Program-made: the position numbers and the translations under genes
Source: Chitinilyticum aquatile DSM 21506
GTDB taxonomy: Bacteria > Pseudomonadota > Gammaproteobacteria > Burkholderiales > Chitinibacteraceae
Assembly: GCF_000430805.1 (NCBI RefSeq)
Contig: NZ_AUMS01000004.1
Coordinates: 310,001 to 374,000 of the forward strand
DNA: 64,000 nucleotides
Direction: 5' to 3'
Shown here: positions 42,062-50,578 of the stretch, in pieces
How the letters are laid out: each line of letters opens with the position of its first letter
How positions within the stretch are numbered: position 1 is the stretch's first letter
The notes under the pieces: model-generated
What the model saw: only the letters and a program-made list of their open reading frames with translations
The model's database searches: none
What the model was told of the DNA's origin: nothing

Positions 42062-42547
42062 ATGGCAACCGAAATCGAACGCAAATACCTGCTGGCCAGC
42101 GACGCCTGGCGGGTAGACGTCACCCTGTCCACGCGCATTGCGCAGGGTTATCTGAGCACCGAGCCGGGCCGCACCGTTCGTGTGCGCATCAAGGGCGCTG
42201 GCGGTTTTCTGACCATCAAGGGCGCCAGCTTCGATGGCATGAGCCGCGCCGAATTCGAATATCCGGTGCCACTTTCTGATGCCGAAGCGATGCTGGCGCT
42301 GTGCCCCAGCGTGCTCGACAAAACCCGCCATCTGGTCGACGCGGGCAATGGTCTGGTCTGGGAAATCGACGAATTCCACGGTGAGAATGCCGGGCTGATC
42401 GTCGCCGAAATCGAGCTGCCCAGCGTCGATGCCCCGGTGCCGCAGCCGGGCTGGCTTGGGGCAGAGGTCACCGGCGACAAGCGCTATTACAACAGCCAGC
42501 TCACACTGAAACCCTATACGCAGTGGCAACGGGGTATCTGCCTGTAG
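42062..42547 (+). CDS. CYTH-domain triphosphate tunnel protein
   Basis: This 161-aa protein begins with the CYTH signature ExExK (E4, E6, K8: TEIERKYLL) and continues with the alternating charged residues that line the triphosphate tunnel (VRVRIKGAGGFLTIKG, EFEYPVPL, WEIDEFHGENAG). CYTH enzymes cleave inorganic triphosphate or make cyclic AMP; stand-alone small forms are usually triphosphatases. The last five codons and the stop are inside the left arm of repeat copy 9. Confidence 0.88.
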   Translation: MATEIERKYLLASDAWRVDVTLSTRIAQGYLSTEPGRTVRVRIKGAGGFLTIKGASFDGMSRAEFEYPVPLSDAEAMLALCPSVLDKTRHLVDAGNGLVWEIDEFHGENAGLIVAEIELPSVDAPVPQPGWLGAEVTGDKRYYNSQLTLKPYTQWQRGICL

Positions 42548-42580
42548 CCCATTTATAAAATAGCCCGCATGGCAATACCA
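42532..42580. repeat. 49-bp palindromic repeat, copy 9 (supplies the CYTH stop codon)
   Basis: The left arm GGGTATCTGCCTGTAGCC contains the TAG stop codon of the CYTH gene; the right arm is GCCCGCATGGCAATACC. Overlap with the 3' end of a gene suggests insertion or evolution at the gene end. Confidence 0.8.
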
Positions 42581-42620
42581 TGCAGGCTATATGCAAAAGA
42601 TCCGGAACAAGGAAAGCATC

Positions 42621-43898
42621 ATGTCACGTAACGAAGAACTGTTTGCTGCCGCGCAGCGCCATATTCCCGGCGGGGTGAATTCGCCGGTGCGGGCCTTCGG
42701 CTCGGTGGGCGGCACGCCGCGCTTTTTCGCCAAGGGCGAAGGGGCTTACGTGTGGGATGCGGACGGCCAGCGCTACATCGATTACGTCGGCTCCTGGGGG
42801 CCGCTGATTCTTGGCCATTGCCACCCGCAGGTGATTTCAGCGGTGGAAAAGGCCGCGCGCAACGGCATGAGCTTCGGCGCGCCGACTGCCGCCGAAATCG
42901 ATCTGGCTGACCTCTTGTGCGAGCTGCTGCCGTCGATTGAACAGGTGCGGCTGGTGTCCAGCGGCACCGAGGCAACCATGAGCGCGATCCGCCTGGCGCG
43001 CGGCTACACCGGCCGCGACAAGCTGGTGAAGTTCGAAGGCTGCTACCACGGCCATGCCGACAGCCTGCTGGTGAAAGCCGGCTCCGGTCTCTTGACCTTC
43101 GGCAATCCGTCCTCCGCCGGTGTGCCGGCCGCCGTGGCGGCCGATACCCTCGTGCTGCCGTACAACGACGTCGCCGCGCTGGAAGCGCTGTTTGCCGAGC
43201 AGGGCAGCCAGATTGCCGCGCTGATCGTCGAGCCAGTGGCCGGCAATATGAACCTCGTTCCGGCATCCCCCGAGTTTGTCTCCGCGATGCGCAAACTCAC
43301 GCAAGACCACGGCGCAGTGCTGATCTACGACGAAGTGATGACGGGCTTCCGCGTTGGCCTCGGCTGTGCACAAGGCCTGCACGGCATTACCCCCGACCTG
43401 ACTTGTCTGGGCAAGGTGGTGGGTGGCGGCATGCCGCTGGCGGCCTTCGGCGGCCGGGCCGACATCATGGCCAAGCTCGCCCCGCTGGGGCCGGTGTATC
43501 AGGCCGGCACGCTGTCGGGCAACCCGCTGGCGGTTGCCGCAGGCCTCACCACGCTGAACCTGATCCGCCAGCCGGGCTTTTTCGACGCACTGACGGCGCG
43601 CACCGCGCAACTGGCGGCCGGCTTCAACGCGGTCGGCAAGGAGCTGAACACGGCGTTTACCGCGCACAGCGTCGGCGGCATGTTCGGTGTGTACATGAGC
43701 GCCACTGCGCCGCAATCCTACGCCGATGTGATGGCCAGCGACCGTGCGCGCTTCAACACCTTCTTCCACGCCATGCTCGGCGAAGGCGTGTACCTGGCGC
43801 CGTCGGCCTTCGAGGCGGGCTTTGTGTCTGCCGCGCATAGCGATGCCGATATCGCCGCGACCATTGCGGCGGCGAAACGGGTTCTGTTGGCGCTGTAA
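42621..43898 (+). CDS. hemL: Glutamate-1-semialdehyde 2,1-aminomutase
   Basis: The 425-aa PLP enzyme matches HemL throughout: [18 protein letters not shown] at the start, [20 protein letters not shown] near 112, [15 protein letters not shown] near 148, and the PLP lysine in [17 protein letters not shown] near 265. It makes 5-aminolevulinate for haem synthesis. The ATG at 42621 follows AAGGAAA. The DUF4375 gene starts five bases after its stop. Confidence 0.96.
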   Translation: MSRNEELFAAAQRHIPGGVNSPVRAFGSVGGTPRFFAKGEGAYVWDADGQRYIDYVGSWGPLILGHCHPQVISAVEKAARNGMSFGAPTAAEIDLADLLCELLPSIEQVRLVSSGTEATMSAIRLARGYTGRDKLVKFEGCYHGHADSLLVKAGSGLLTFGNPSSAGVPAAVAADTLVLPYNDVAALEALFAEQGSQIAALIVEPVAGNMNLVPASPEFVSAMRKLTQDHGAVLIYDEVMTGFRVGLGCAQGLHGITPDLTCLGKVVGGGMPLAAFGGRADIMAKLAPLGPVYQAGTLSGNPLAVAAGLTTLNLIRQPGFFDALTARTAQLAAGFNAVGKELNTAFTAHSVGGMFGVYMSATAPQSYADVMASDRARFNTFFHAMLGEGVYLAPSAFEAGFVSAAHSDADIAATIAAAKRVLLAL

Positions 43899-43902
43899 GA
43901 GC

Positions 43903-44517
43903 ATGGCGCAGGCAGACTGCTATCTGGCTGATTGGCCCGGCCCGCTGGCGCTATGGCAAGGCGAGATCGACGCTTACGTGTTCCGGGCACTGGAACCTGG
44001 CATGCAGGCAGGTTGCTGGGATGCACCCGACGCCGCCGATTCGCAGTACCAGCGCTTGCCCGCTGAATTGCGCTGGCTCGGTGCGCTGGTGACGCTGGAT
44101 GCACAGGTCTGCAATGGCGGCTTTGACCAGTTTTTCGAGAACAGCTACGGTGCGCTCGCCGAAGAGGCTCTGGTCGGTTTCCGTGCCTTCGGGCTGCATG
44201 AATTCGCCGAGCTGTGCGAAGCGGTGTGTGCCTGTCTGCCGCGCCCGGTGCCCAGGAATCAGGACGAGCGCCTGGCGCTGCTGGAGGCGCTCTGGGAACG
44301 CCGCGAGCAGCATCCCGCCTATGCCGATGCGGCAGCGCTGGCACAGGCGCGCCGCCAGTTCGAGCACTGGGACGCCTACACCGACGACTATTTCGCGCTG
44401 ATGCGTCGCCCTTTTGCGTCACTGCCCGCAGGTTATCGGGCAGGCCTGTGGGGGCCGCTTAGCCATTATATTGACCAACACCCGGAACGCTTTTTCCGGA
44501 TGCCGGAAGCAAATTGA
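43903..44517 (+). CDS. DUF4375-like protein
   Basis: The 204-aa protein has the DUF4375/DMP19 pattern: LGALVTLDAQVCNGGFDQFF near residue 63 (NGGFDQF is the family hallmark), then an all-helical rest ending DDYFALMRRPFASLP. Proteins of this family occur in toxin-immunity settings and as stress proteins; the function is unknown. It follows hemL by five bases, and its stop lies two bases before the MTHFR-like start, so the three are likely cotranscribed. Confidence 0.82.
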   Translation: MAQADCYLADWPGPLALWQGEIDAYVFRALEPGMQAGCWDAPDAADSQYQRLPAELRWLGALVTLDAQVCNGGFDQFFENSYGALAEEALVGFRAFGLHEFAELCEAVCACLPRPVPRNQDERLALLEALWERREQHPAYADAAALAQARRQFEHWDAYTDDYFALMRRPFASLPAGYRAGLWGPLSHYIDQHPERFFRMPEAN

Positions 44518-44519
44518 CC

Positions 44520-45431
44520 ATGCTGCAAGACCTGATCCGCCAACGCACCAACGGCATCGTGCTGTACGGCATCACCCCGCCGAAGGCGCAGAACACGCCG
44601 GAAAAAATCGCCGAGATCGCCGCAACGCAGGTCGAGCGCATCCGCAGCCTTGGCGTTGACGGGCTGGTGCTCTACGACATCCAGGACGAAGCCGACCGCA
44701 CCAGCGAAGCACGCCCGTTTCCGTTCATCGAAACGCTCGACCCGGTAATGTATGCGGCGGAACACCTCGCCAGTCTTGATCTGCCAAAGATTACCTATCG
44801 CTGTACGGCCAAATACTCGCCCGAGAGTTTCACCGCTTATCTGCAGGCACAGCAGCAGGGGCTGGCGGTGTTTGTCGGCGCCGCCTCGCGCCAGCAACGC
44901 GTGACGCTGACGATGAACGACGCCTACGCGCTGCGCCAGCAGCACAGCCCGGGTCTCTTGCTGGGCGGTGTCGCCATCCCCGAGCGGCATCTGGTGAAGC
45001 AGGACGAGCACCTTCGCGTCGTCGCCAAGATGGCGCAGGGCTGCAGCTATTTCATCACCCAGTGCGTGTACAACGTCGAGGCGGCCAAAACCTTCCTCTC
45101 GGATTACTACTACCACTGCCGCGAGCATGGCATCGACATGGTGCCGATCATCTTCACCATCACGCCGTGTGGTTCGGTGAAGACGCTGCAATTCATGAAA
45201 TGGCTGGGCATCAGCATCCCGAAATGGCTGGAAAACGACCTCAGCCACTCGGTCGACATTCTTGGCGATTCGCTCAATGCCTGCCGCAGTATCTTTGCCG
45301 AGCTGATTGAATACGCCGCCTCCAAGCAGATACCCATAGGCTGCAATGTGGAAAGCGTGGCAATCCGCAAGGACGAGATCGAGGCTTCGCTACAACTGGT
45401 GCGCGATGTGCAGGCGATGCTGGGGCGCTAA
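44520..45431 (+). CDS. Methylenetetrahydrofolate-reductase-like (MetF-fold) protein
   Basis: This 303-aa TIM-barrel protein resembles the MTHFR family (DGLVLYDIQDEADRTSEARP, GCSYFITQCVYNVEAAKTFLSDY, in part) but lacks the classical MetF N-terminal EFFPP and the ALRGD segment; it begins GIVLYGITPPKAQNTPEK. It may be a divergent MTHFR or a related flavoprotein in one-carbon metabolism. The ATG at 44520 is two bases downstream of the DUF4375 stop. Because it differs from standard MetF I leave the symbol open. Confidence 0.8.
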   Translation: MLQDLIRQRTNGIVLYGITPPKAQNTPEKIAEIAATQVERIRSLGVDGLVLYDIQDEADRTSEARPFPFIETLDPVMYAAEHLASLDLPKITYRCTAKYSPESFTAYLQAQQQGLAVFVGAASRQQRVTLTMNDAYALRQQHSPGLLLGGVAIPERHLVKQDEHLRVVAKMAQGCSYFITQCVYNVEAAKTFLSDYYYHCREHGIDMVPIIFTITPCGSVKTLQFMKWLGISIPKWLENDLSHSVDILGDSLNACRSIFAELIEYAASKQIPIGCNVESVAIRKDEIEASLQLVRDVQAMLGR

Positions 45432-45495
45432 GGTCTGGGGCTGTTCTTTGGAATAACTGACGCAGGAAGTTGAGCAAACAAGCCGGAGGCATGAG

Positions 45496-45768
45496 ATGCG
45501 TATTGTTGGCTGGTCGAGTGATTTCTTTCAGGAAGAAGGCTTGCAGCCCATTGATTTAACCGATGTTGATTTTCACGCGACTTCGGCAGAACTGCGATCT
45601 ATGGCCGCCTTCTTGCTGGATGCCGCCAACCGGCTTGATCAGGCATTTGTGGATGGATCGGAGCTGAATATCGGGATTGATTTTGCCGCAACTGAAGCGG
45701 ACGCCCAGACTGGCCGCTGGGTAAACGTTGTTTCTTGCCCCGAGAAGGGCATCAGCCCGCAAGATTGA
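45496..45768 (+). CDS. Uncharacterised small protein, 90 aa
   Basis: The 90-aa acidic protein (MRIVGWSSDFFQEEGLQPI at the start) has no signal peptide or membrane segment. It starts at ATG 45496 with GGAGG nearby. I do not recognise a family; the acidic character and size are similar to orphan immunity or antitoxin-like proteins, but this is not evidence of function. It lies between the MTHFR-like gene and the FMN reductase gene. Confidence 0.6.
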   Translation: MRIVGWSSDFFQEEGLQPIDLTDVDFHATSAELRSMAAFLLDAANRLDQAFVDGSELNIGIDFAATEADAQTGRWVNVVSCPEKGISPQD

Positions 45769-45922
45769 CTGTTTTTGGGCATTTCTGGCCGGGTTGCCTG
45801 CCAGCGGTTTGTGCAGAATTTCCGCAGAAGTCGTTCACTTCATTGCAAGGCAGGCGGCTTGTCCCTCGACCATAATGGGTGCACCCGCCACCAGTGTAGG
45901 TGGCCTCAACGGAGGTGCATCC

Positions 45923-46459
45923 ATGAGCAAGCCCCTGAAATTCGTCGGCCTGTGCGGCAGTTTGCGCAAGGCCTCCCGCAATGCCGGTCTGCTGCGCTAT
46001 GCCGGCAGCCATGTTCCCGAAGGCGTGAGCTTCGAGGTCGCCGAAGTGGGCGATCTGCCGTTTTACAACGGCGACATCGCCGAGAAGCCGGCAGCGGTGC
46101 AGCGGCTGGTCGAGCAGTTGCGCAGTGCCGATGCGCTGGTGATCGCCTGCCCGGAATACAACTATTCGATGGCGCCGGCGCTGAAGAATGCGCTGGACTG
46201 GGCATCGCGCGAGGCAGAAAGCCCGCTGGCCGGCAAGCCAGCAGCGATCATGGGGGCGGGTGGTGGCATGGGCACCTCGCGGGCGCAGTATCATCTTCGC
46301 CAGACTTGCGTGTTTCTTGACCTGCGCCCGCTGAACAAGCCCGAAGTGTTCGCCAATGCGTTTACCGCCAGCTTCAATGAGGCCGGCGATCTGGTCGATG
46401 AAAAGCTGCAGGAGCTGATCCGCCAGCAGCTGCAGGTGCTGGCTGACGCTGCAGGCTAA
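45923..46459 (+). CDS. NADPH-dependent FMN reductase family protein
   Basis: The 178-aa flavodoxin-fold protein matches NAD(P)H-dependent FMN reductases of the ChrR/YieF type: LCGSLRKASRNAGLLR near 10 (FMN phosphate loop), PEYNYSMAPALKNALDWASR near 75 and MGAGGGMGTSRAQYHLRQ near 110. Such enzymes reduce quinones, chromate or azo compounds. The ATG at 45923 follows GGAGG. It is followed by a repeat and the convergent binding-protein gene. Confidence 0.9.
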   Translation: MSKPLKFVGLCGSLRKASRNAGLLRYAGSHVPEGVSFEVAEVGDLPFYNGDIAEKPAAVQRLVEQLRSADALVIACPEYNYSMAPALKNALDWASREAESPLAGKPAAIMGAGGGMGTSRAQYHLRQTCVFLDLRPLNKPEVFANAFTASFNEAGDLVDEKLQELIRQQLQVLADAAG

Positions 46460-46470
46460 ATTACTGCGGT

Positions 46471-46519
46471 GTGTATAGGCCTGAAGCCCTTTTAAATGAA
46501 TGGCTGCAGGCCTATACGT
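46471..46519. repeat. 49-bp palindromic repeat, copy 11
   Basis: Arms GTGTATAGGCCTGAAGCC and GGCTGCAGGCCTATACGT. The central AGGCCT in both arms differs from the consensus but still pairs. It ends at the base adjoining the stop codon of the convergent gene. Confidence 0.88.
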
Positions 46520-47293
46520 TTATTTTTCCTGCGGACTGCTGAGCTGGTATTTCTGCAGGATGGCCTGCAGGCGGCCGGAGGCACGCACGCTTTCGAATGC
46601 GGCTTGCAGCGCCTGCCGCTCGGCAGGACCGGTATTTTTGCTGACGGCCAGATAGAGTTTTTCGGCATACAGCGGCGCCGGCTCTATCCGCAGTTTGCCC
46701 TGCAGCTCCGGTTCGCGCAGGACCAGTGCGAGCTGATGTTCGTCGGCGTAATAAAAGCGCCCACGTCCGGCGAGCAGTTTGCGCACCAGTGTTCCGGGAT
46801 CGCTGCTGCTGTCGTCCACGCGCACGCCGGCCTGTTTCAGACGATCGGCATACACGCTGCTGTGTCGTGCGATGACCGGGGCGGATTGCGACAGGCTGGC
46901 AAGCTCGCTCAGGCTGGCAACACTCACCGCATCGTCCTTGCGGACCATTACCTTGTGGTGTGATTGCCAGATGAGCTGCAGGAAATCGGCCAATTTTTCA
47001 CGCGCAGGCGTTCTGCCGAGGCTGCAGACAACATCGATGCTGTGCTGCTGGAGGCCTTTTTCGATCAGGCTCAGCGACATCGGCGTTTCCAATCCGGAGA
47101 ACTGCAGCTGCGGATTGGCCTCGCTCAGTGCAGCAAAGAGTTCCGGGCAGGCCCCGGTGGGCTGCCTGTCCGGCGGATTCAGTGCGTAAAACGGCGGCGA
47201 ATCCCGGCCGTAGGTACGCAGCGTCAGCGGTGCGGCCAGCAGGGAGGGCAATAGCAGCAGGGCGGCAAGGCAGGCGATCAGGCGCATGAGCAT
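46520..47293 (-). CDS. Periplasmic solute-binding-protein-like (SBP family 3) protein
   Basis: This 257-aa protein has a signal peptide (about 1-20, ending LLAAP) and the family-3 fold (LRTYGRDSPPFYALNPPDRQ, CPELFAALSEANPQLQF, VCSLGRTPAREKLADF). Unlike transporter subunits, it has no ABC genes nearby, and it may be a receptor or a ligand-binding regulator. The start is either ATG 47293 or 47287; GGAG precedes the former. It resembles the binding protein at 22968 only in fold. Confidence 0.75.
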   Translation of the reverse strand: MLMRLIACLAALLLLPSLLAAPLTLRTYGRDSPPFYALNPPDRQPTGACPELFAALSEANPQLQFSGLETPMSLSLIEKGLQQHSIDVVCSLGRTPAREKLADFLQLIWQSHHKVMVRKDDAVSVASLSELASLSQSAPVIARHSSVYADRLKQAGVRVDDSSSDPGTLVRKLLAGRGRFYYADEHQLALVLREPELQGKLRIEPAPLYAEKLYLAVSKNTGPAERQALQAAFESVRASGRLQAILQKYQLSSPQEK

Positions 47294-47392
47294 TAGGAGT
47301 ATCTCCGGCAATCGCTGCAGATTAGCTTGTTGGCGGCACGCCTGCTGCCAGTTACCGCCTCGTGTGCCGTCGAGTGGTGCCGGATTGCCGGA

Positions 47393-47929
47393 TCAGGCCA
47401 TGCGGCCGCGTTTCATGCTCAGCTGCCGGTAGGCTGCCAGCTGTTTCGCGGCACCGCCGCTATGCTGGGCATGCGTGATGGCGACTCCCAGTGCGTCGGC
47501 AGCATCGGCCTGTGGGCGGCCGGTCAGGCGCAGCAGGCGCTGCACCATGTGGGAAACCTGGTCCTTGTCGGCATGACCATTGCCGACGACGGCCTGTTTG
47601 ACCTGCAGGGCCGTGTATTCCGCAACCGGCAGCCCGGCTGCAACCAGGCCGGCAATCACCGCGCCGCGTGCCTGCCCCAGCATCAGCGTGGATTGCGGGT
47701 TGACGTTGACGAAGACGATTTCGACAGCGGCAATGTCGGGGCGGTAGGTTTCGACCACCTGGCGGATACCGTCGAGCAGGATCCTGATGCGTTCGGGCAG
47801 GCTGCCGCCCTGGGTGCGGATACAGCCGGAGGCGACATAGCTTTGCTGGGTGCCGGCAATGTCGATCACGCCGAAACCGGTGATGCGCGAGCCGGGGTCG
47901 ATGCCCAGGATGCGAGTGACCGCACTCAT
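47393..47929 (-). CDS. ruvC: Crossover junction endodeoxyribonuclease RuvC
   Basis: The 178-aa resolvase has the conserved acidic residues: [15 protein letters not shown] near 10, [21 protein letters not shown] (in part) near 66, and [14 protein letters not shown] near 145. It cuts Holliday junctions with RuvAB, which are not in the window. The ATG at 47929 is preceded by the overlapping stop of the upstream TonB-like gene (ATGA), so the two are coupled. Confidence 0.95.
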   Translation of the reverse strand: MSAVTRILGIDPGSRITGFGVIDIAGTQQSYVASGCIRTQGGSLPERIRILLDGIRQVVETYRPDIAAVEIVFVNVNPQSTLMLGQARGAVIAGLVAAGLPVAEYTALQVKQAVVGNGHADKDQVSHMVQRLLRLTGRPQADAADALGVAITHAQHSGGAAKQLAAYRQLSMKRGRMA

Positions 47930-48381
47930 CGAACAGCATCCCCGGCCGTGAAAGTCCATGTCCGGACGATAACGAGACTATCGGCCGGCCTGCGCGGATC
48001 GCGCGCCGACATGAGGTCGGGGGGCAGGGGCGGGAAGGGTTCCGCCTGCCGGACTATGGTCTGGATCATTTCCGCCAGCTCCGGCTGCTGCTGGCCTTCT
48101 GCCGGCGCAACGGCCAGCAAACGGCCATCGCGGCCGATTTCGACGAGCATGCGGATGTCGGCTGTTTTGCCCGCTCTGGCGTTTTCCTGCCTTGCCAGAT
48201 AACGCTCGGCAGCTGCGTTCATCTGCCGATCGAAGCGTTTGAGGTAACTGGCAACACTCAACTGCTGCGTGCTTCTTCCGACAAAGGCCCTGTAAGGAAG
48301 AGGCGGCTCCGCAGCCATGCAAGCCGGAGAAAGCAGCAAGCCCAGCAAGATGGCGATGCTGGCGAAAGGGCTGGACATCAT
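47926..48381 (-). CDS. Small TonB C-terminal-domain protein
   Basis: The 151-aa protein has a signal peptide or short anchor (about 1-24) and then a TonB-like C-terminal domain ([39 protein letters not shown]). It lacks the Pro-rich spacer of TonB. I prefer the ATG at 48381 because it gives a proper signal peptide; an earlier ATG at 48444 lies three bases after the upstream stop. It is a shorter paralog of the protein encoded at 48448 and overlaps ruvC by four bases. Confidence 0.75.
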   Translation of the reverse strand: MMSSPFASIAILLGLLLSPACMAAEPPLPYRAFVGRSTQQLSVASYLKRFDRQMNAAAERYLARQENARAGKTADIRMLVEIGRDGRLLAVAPAEGQQQPELAEMIQTIVRQAEPFPPLPPDLMSARDPRRPADSLVIVRTWTFTAGDAVR

Positions 48382-48447
48382 GCGGACTGCGGCCGGTCTG
48401 CTAGCCGTAGCGAATGCCCCTTTGCAGCTGCTGACGGCGCACATGGA

Positions 48448-49335
48448 TCAGTTGGTGCCGACGGTGCCGAAGCTGCCGCCCTTGGCAAAATTCCAGGTGC
48501 GAGTAATGACGAGGAATTGCGCGGGCTGGTTGGCGGAATCCTTGATGTCGCCGGGCAGCGGCGAGAAGGGCGAGGCCAGCTTGAGAATCCGCAGGGCCTG
48601 CGCATCCAGCTCGGCATTGCCCGAGGATTTGTCGATGGTGGCCGAGGCAATCGAGCCATCGGTCGAAATTTCGACGGTCACGCGCAGGGTACCAAAGAGC
48701 TTGTTGCCACGCGAGTCGGTCGGGTAGGCGATGGTACCCACGCGCTCGATTTTTTGCCGCCAGGTGTCCACATACATCGCCACGCTGGTTTGCTGCGCCC
48801 GTGTGCCGACATAGGCCTTGCGCGGTTTGAGCTGGTAGGCGTTGTAGTCCTTTTCGATCTGCGCGGCAACGCCGGCCAGGTCGCGGGCCTGTTCGCGCAG
48901 GCTTTCCTGATCGACGCCACGGCCTTCGGGCTTGGCTTCCTGGTTCTTGCTATCCTGCGCAGGGGCGCGGGTTTCGGATTTGATCTGCCGCATCAGCTCG
49001 GCGGCTTTCTGCTCGAGCTGTTTTTGTTCCTGGTGTTTCTGTTCCAGCTCGGTCGAGGGCGGAGCAGCCTTGGAGGGCAGTGGCGAGCGGGCGCGTTGTT
49101 TGGCGTCGGTGTTGCCGCCGCCATCCAGATTGGCCTGCGCAAACACTTCGGCCTTGGCGGGCGCGGTCAGCGTCTTCTGGTTGACGAGCACGACTTCCAG
49201 CGATTCGGTGGCTTTGGGGCGGGGCTTGCTCGCGCCGCCGTACTTGCGTACCAGTTCGATGGCAGCAACCGGGATCGCATGCACTACCACCGTCAGTAGC
49301 AGCGCGATAACCATGAAACGTTGCGAGCGATCCAT
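48448..49335 (-). CDS. TonB-family protein with charged coiled-coil spacer
   Basis: This 295-aa protein has an N-terminal membrane anchor (about 8-27), a charged, Gln/Lys/Glu-rich helical spacer (about 90-150, with QKHQEQKQLEQKAAELMRQ) and a C-terminal TonB domain (LRVTVEISTDGSIASATIDKSS, in part, and LRILKLASPFSPLPGD). Unlike TonB, the spacer is not Pro-rich and looks TolA-like. It may transmit energy or tether a periplasmic complex. It heads the operon with the smaller paralog and ruvC, and is divergent from dksA. Confidence 0.8.
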   Translation of the reverse strand: MDRSQRFMVIALLLTVVVHAIPVAAIELVRKYGGASKPRPKATESLEVVLVNQKTLTAPAKAEVFAQANLDGGGNTDAKQRARSPLPSKAAPPSTELEQKHQEQKQLEQKAAELMRQIKSETRAPAQDSKNQEAKPEGRGVDQESLREQARDLAGVAAQIEKDYNAYQLKPRKAYVGTRAQQTSVAMYVDTWRQKIERVGTIAYPTDSRGNKLFGTLRVTVEISTDGSIASATIDKSSGNAELDAQALRILKLASPFSPLPGDIKDSANQPAQFLVITRTWNFAKGGSFGTVGTN

Positions 49336-49576
49336 ACCCAGACTGTTTTTCCGCTATAAATTAACAGCCGAGTGTAGCACAGCTGGCAATGCGGCCAATG
49401 CCGGCCGACCGGCAGCCGCAGCGACGTGGTATAACTCCGACAATTGCAAAAACGCACTGCCGCGCGTATTGCAATCGGGTGGCGACTTGATTAAGCTCCC
49501 TGCCCATTTACTGCATGGCATTTGCTGTAAGCAATGCCGCCGCACCGATTCAAAGTTTTCACGCGCGAGAACGACT

Positions 49577-49993
49577 ATGGCCAAACTGACGGAACAAGAC
49601 ATCCTCTCCTGGAACGGCCCTGAAGACGACTACATGAACGCCGACCATCTGGCGTTCTTCCGCGAACGTCTGCTGGAGATGAAAGCCGAGCTGCTGGCCA
49701 ATGCCACGCAGACCAGCCAGCACCTGCAGGAACAGGAAGCCACACCCGATCCGGCAGACCGCGCGACGCTTGAAGAAGAATACGCGCTGGAGCTGCGCAC
49801 GCGTGACCGCGAGCGCAAGCTGCTGCAGAAGATCGATTCCACCGTGCGCAAGATCGACGCCGGTGAATACGGCTTCTGTGAAGACACCGGCGAGCCCATT
49901 GGGCTGGCACGCCTGCTGGCACGCCCGACGGCTTCGCTGTCGCTGGAAGCACAGGAACGCCGCGAACGCCTGAAAAAGCAGTTCGCCGACTAA
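49577..49993 (+). CDS. dksA: DksA-type RNA polymerase secondary-channel factor with incomplete zinc site
   Basis: The 138-aa protein has the DksA coiled coil (about 20-105) with the tip segment ATPDPADRATLEEEYALELR (in part), where the conserved acidic residues act inside the polymerase secondary channel with ppGpp. Its zinc finger keeps only the first of four Cys (FCEDTGEPIGLARLLARP); positions of the second Cys and the C-terminal pair are Thr, Ser and Ala. Forms with one Cys occur in beta- and some gammaproteobacteria and work without zinc. The start at 49577 was chosen from family alignment (MAKLTEQDIL). Confidence 0.92.
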   Translation: MAKLTEQDILSWNGPEDDYMNADHLAFFRERLLEMKAELLANATQTSQHLQEQEATPDPADRATLEEEYALELRTRDRERKLLQKIDSTVRKIDAGEYGFCEDTGEPIGLARLLARPTASLSLEAQERRERLKKQFAD

Positions 49994-50002
49994 GGCATTC
50001 CG

Positions 50003-50431
50003 ATGCTCCCTCCCGCGCCGGAATGGCAGGACGAGGCGCGCCGCCTCGTCGCCGCTGTTGCCGGCCGTACTACGGCCATGCGTGTCAACGTGCTGGCCAT
50101 CCTGCTGGACAGCACGCACCCCCTGTCGCACCAGGATGTACTGGGCATGCTCGGCGACGGCGTTGACCGTGTCACGGTCTACCGCGTGCTCGACTGGCTG
50201 ACCGATCACCAGCTGGCGCACAAGCTGGCTGGCGATGACCGTGTCTGGCGCTTTGCCGCCGCTCCTGCCACACCGCATCGCCACGCGCATTTCCACTGTT
50301 CGGCCTGCGGGCGCTTTTTCTGCCTTGACCAGGTCAGTACCGAGCTGCCGGTTACCCTGCCGGCCGGTTTCCGTGCCGAACACATCGAGATCACCATCAA
50401 GGGCCTGTGTGCCGATTGCCGGCCGGCCTGA
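50003..50431 (+). CDS. Fur-family metal regulator, probably Zur
   Basis: The 142-aa protein has a Fur winged helix (about 15-80, with SHQDVLGMLG and VDRVTVYRVLDWLTDHQLAHK, in part) and a dimerisation/metal domain with HRHAHFHCSACGRFFC and a C-terminal CADC, i.e. two CxxC pairs as in Zur and Fur. The HxH and double CxxC favour Zur over Fur. It is only nine bases downstream of the DksA gene, and a zinc-independent DksA next to a zinc regulator makes functional sense. The exact metal is not proven. Confidence 0.82.
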   Translation: MLPPAPEWQDEARRLVAAVAGRTTAMRVNVLAILLDSTHPLSHQDVLGMLGDGVDRVTVYRVLDWLTDHQLAHKLAGDDRVWRFAAAPATPHRHAHFHCSACGRFFCLDQVSTELPVTLPAGFRAEHIEITIKGLCADCRPA

Positions 50432-50578
50432 TTGGCCAGCACTATCCGCCTGATTGAAGGCGGAAACTGGACGCGCCCCCCCGAAGACGCTAATCTGGCT
50501 GCTTTGAAGAACAGGCTTGACGGTCTTGCGCGATTGGCGCTTACCCGTACAAGTCCGCCGCTGCCAGAGAGACGAGCC

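Noticed and set aside
45328-45362. Half-site resembling the 49-bp repeat inside the MTHFR-like gene (ATACCCATAGGCTGC)
   Set aside because: Only one arm is recognisable and the 18-13-18 geometry is absent.
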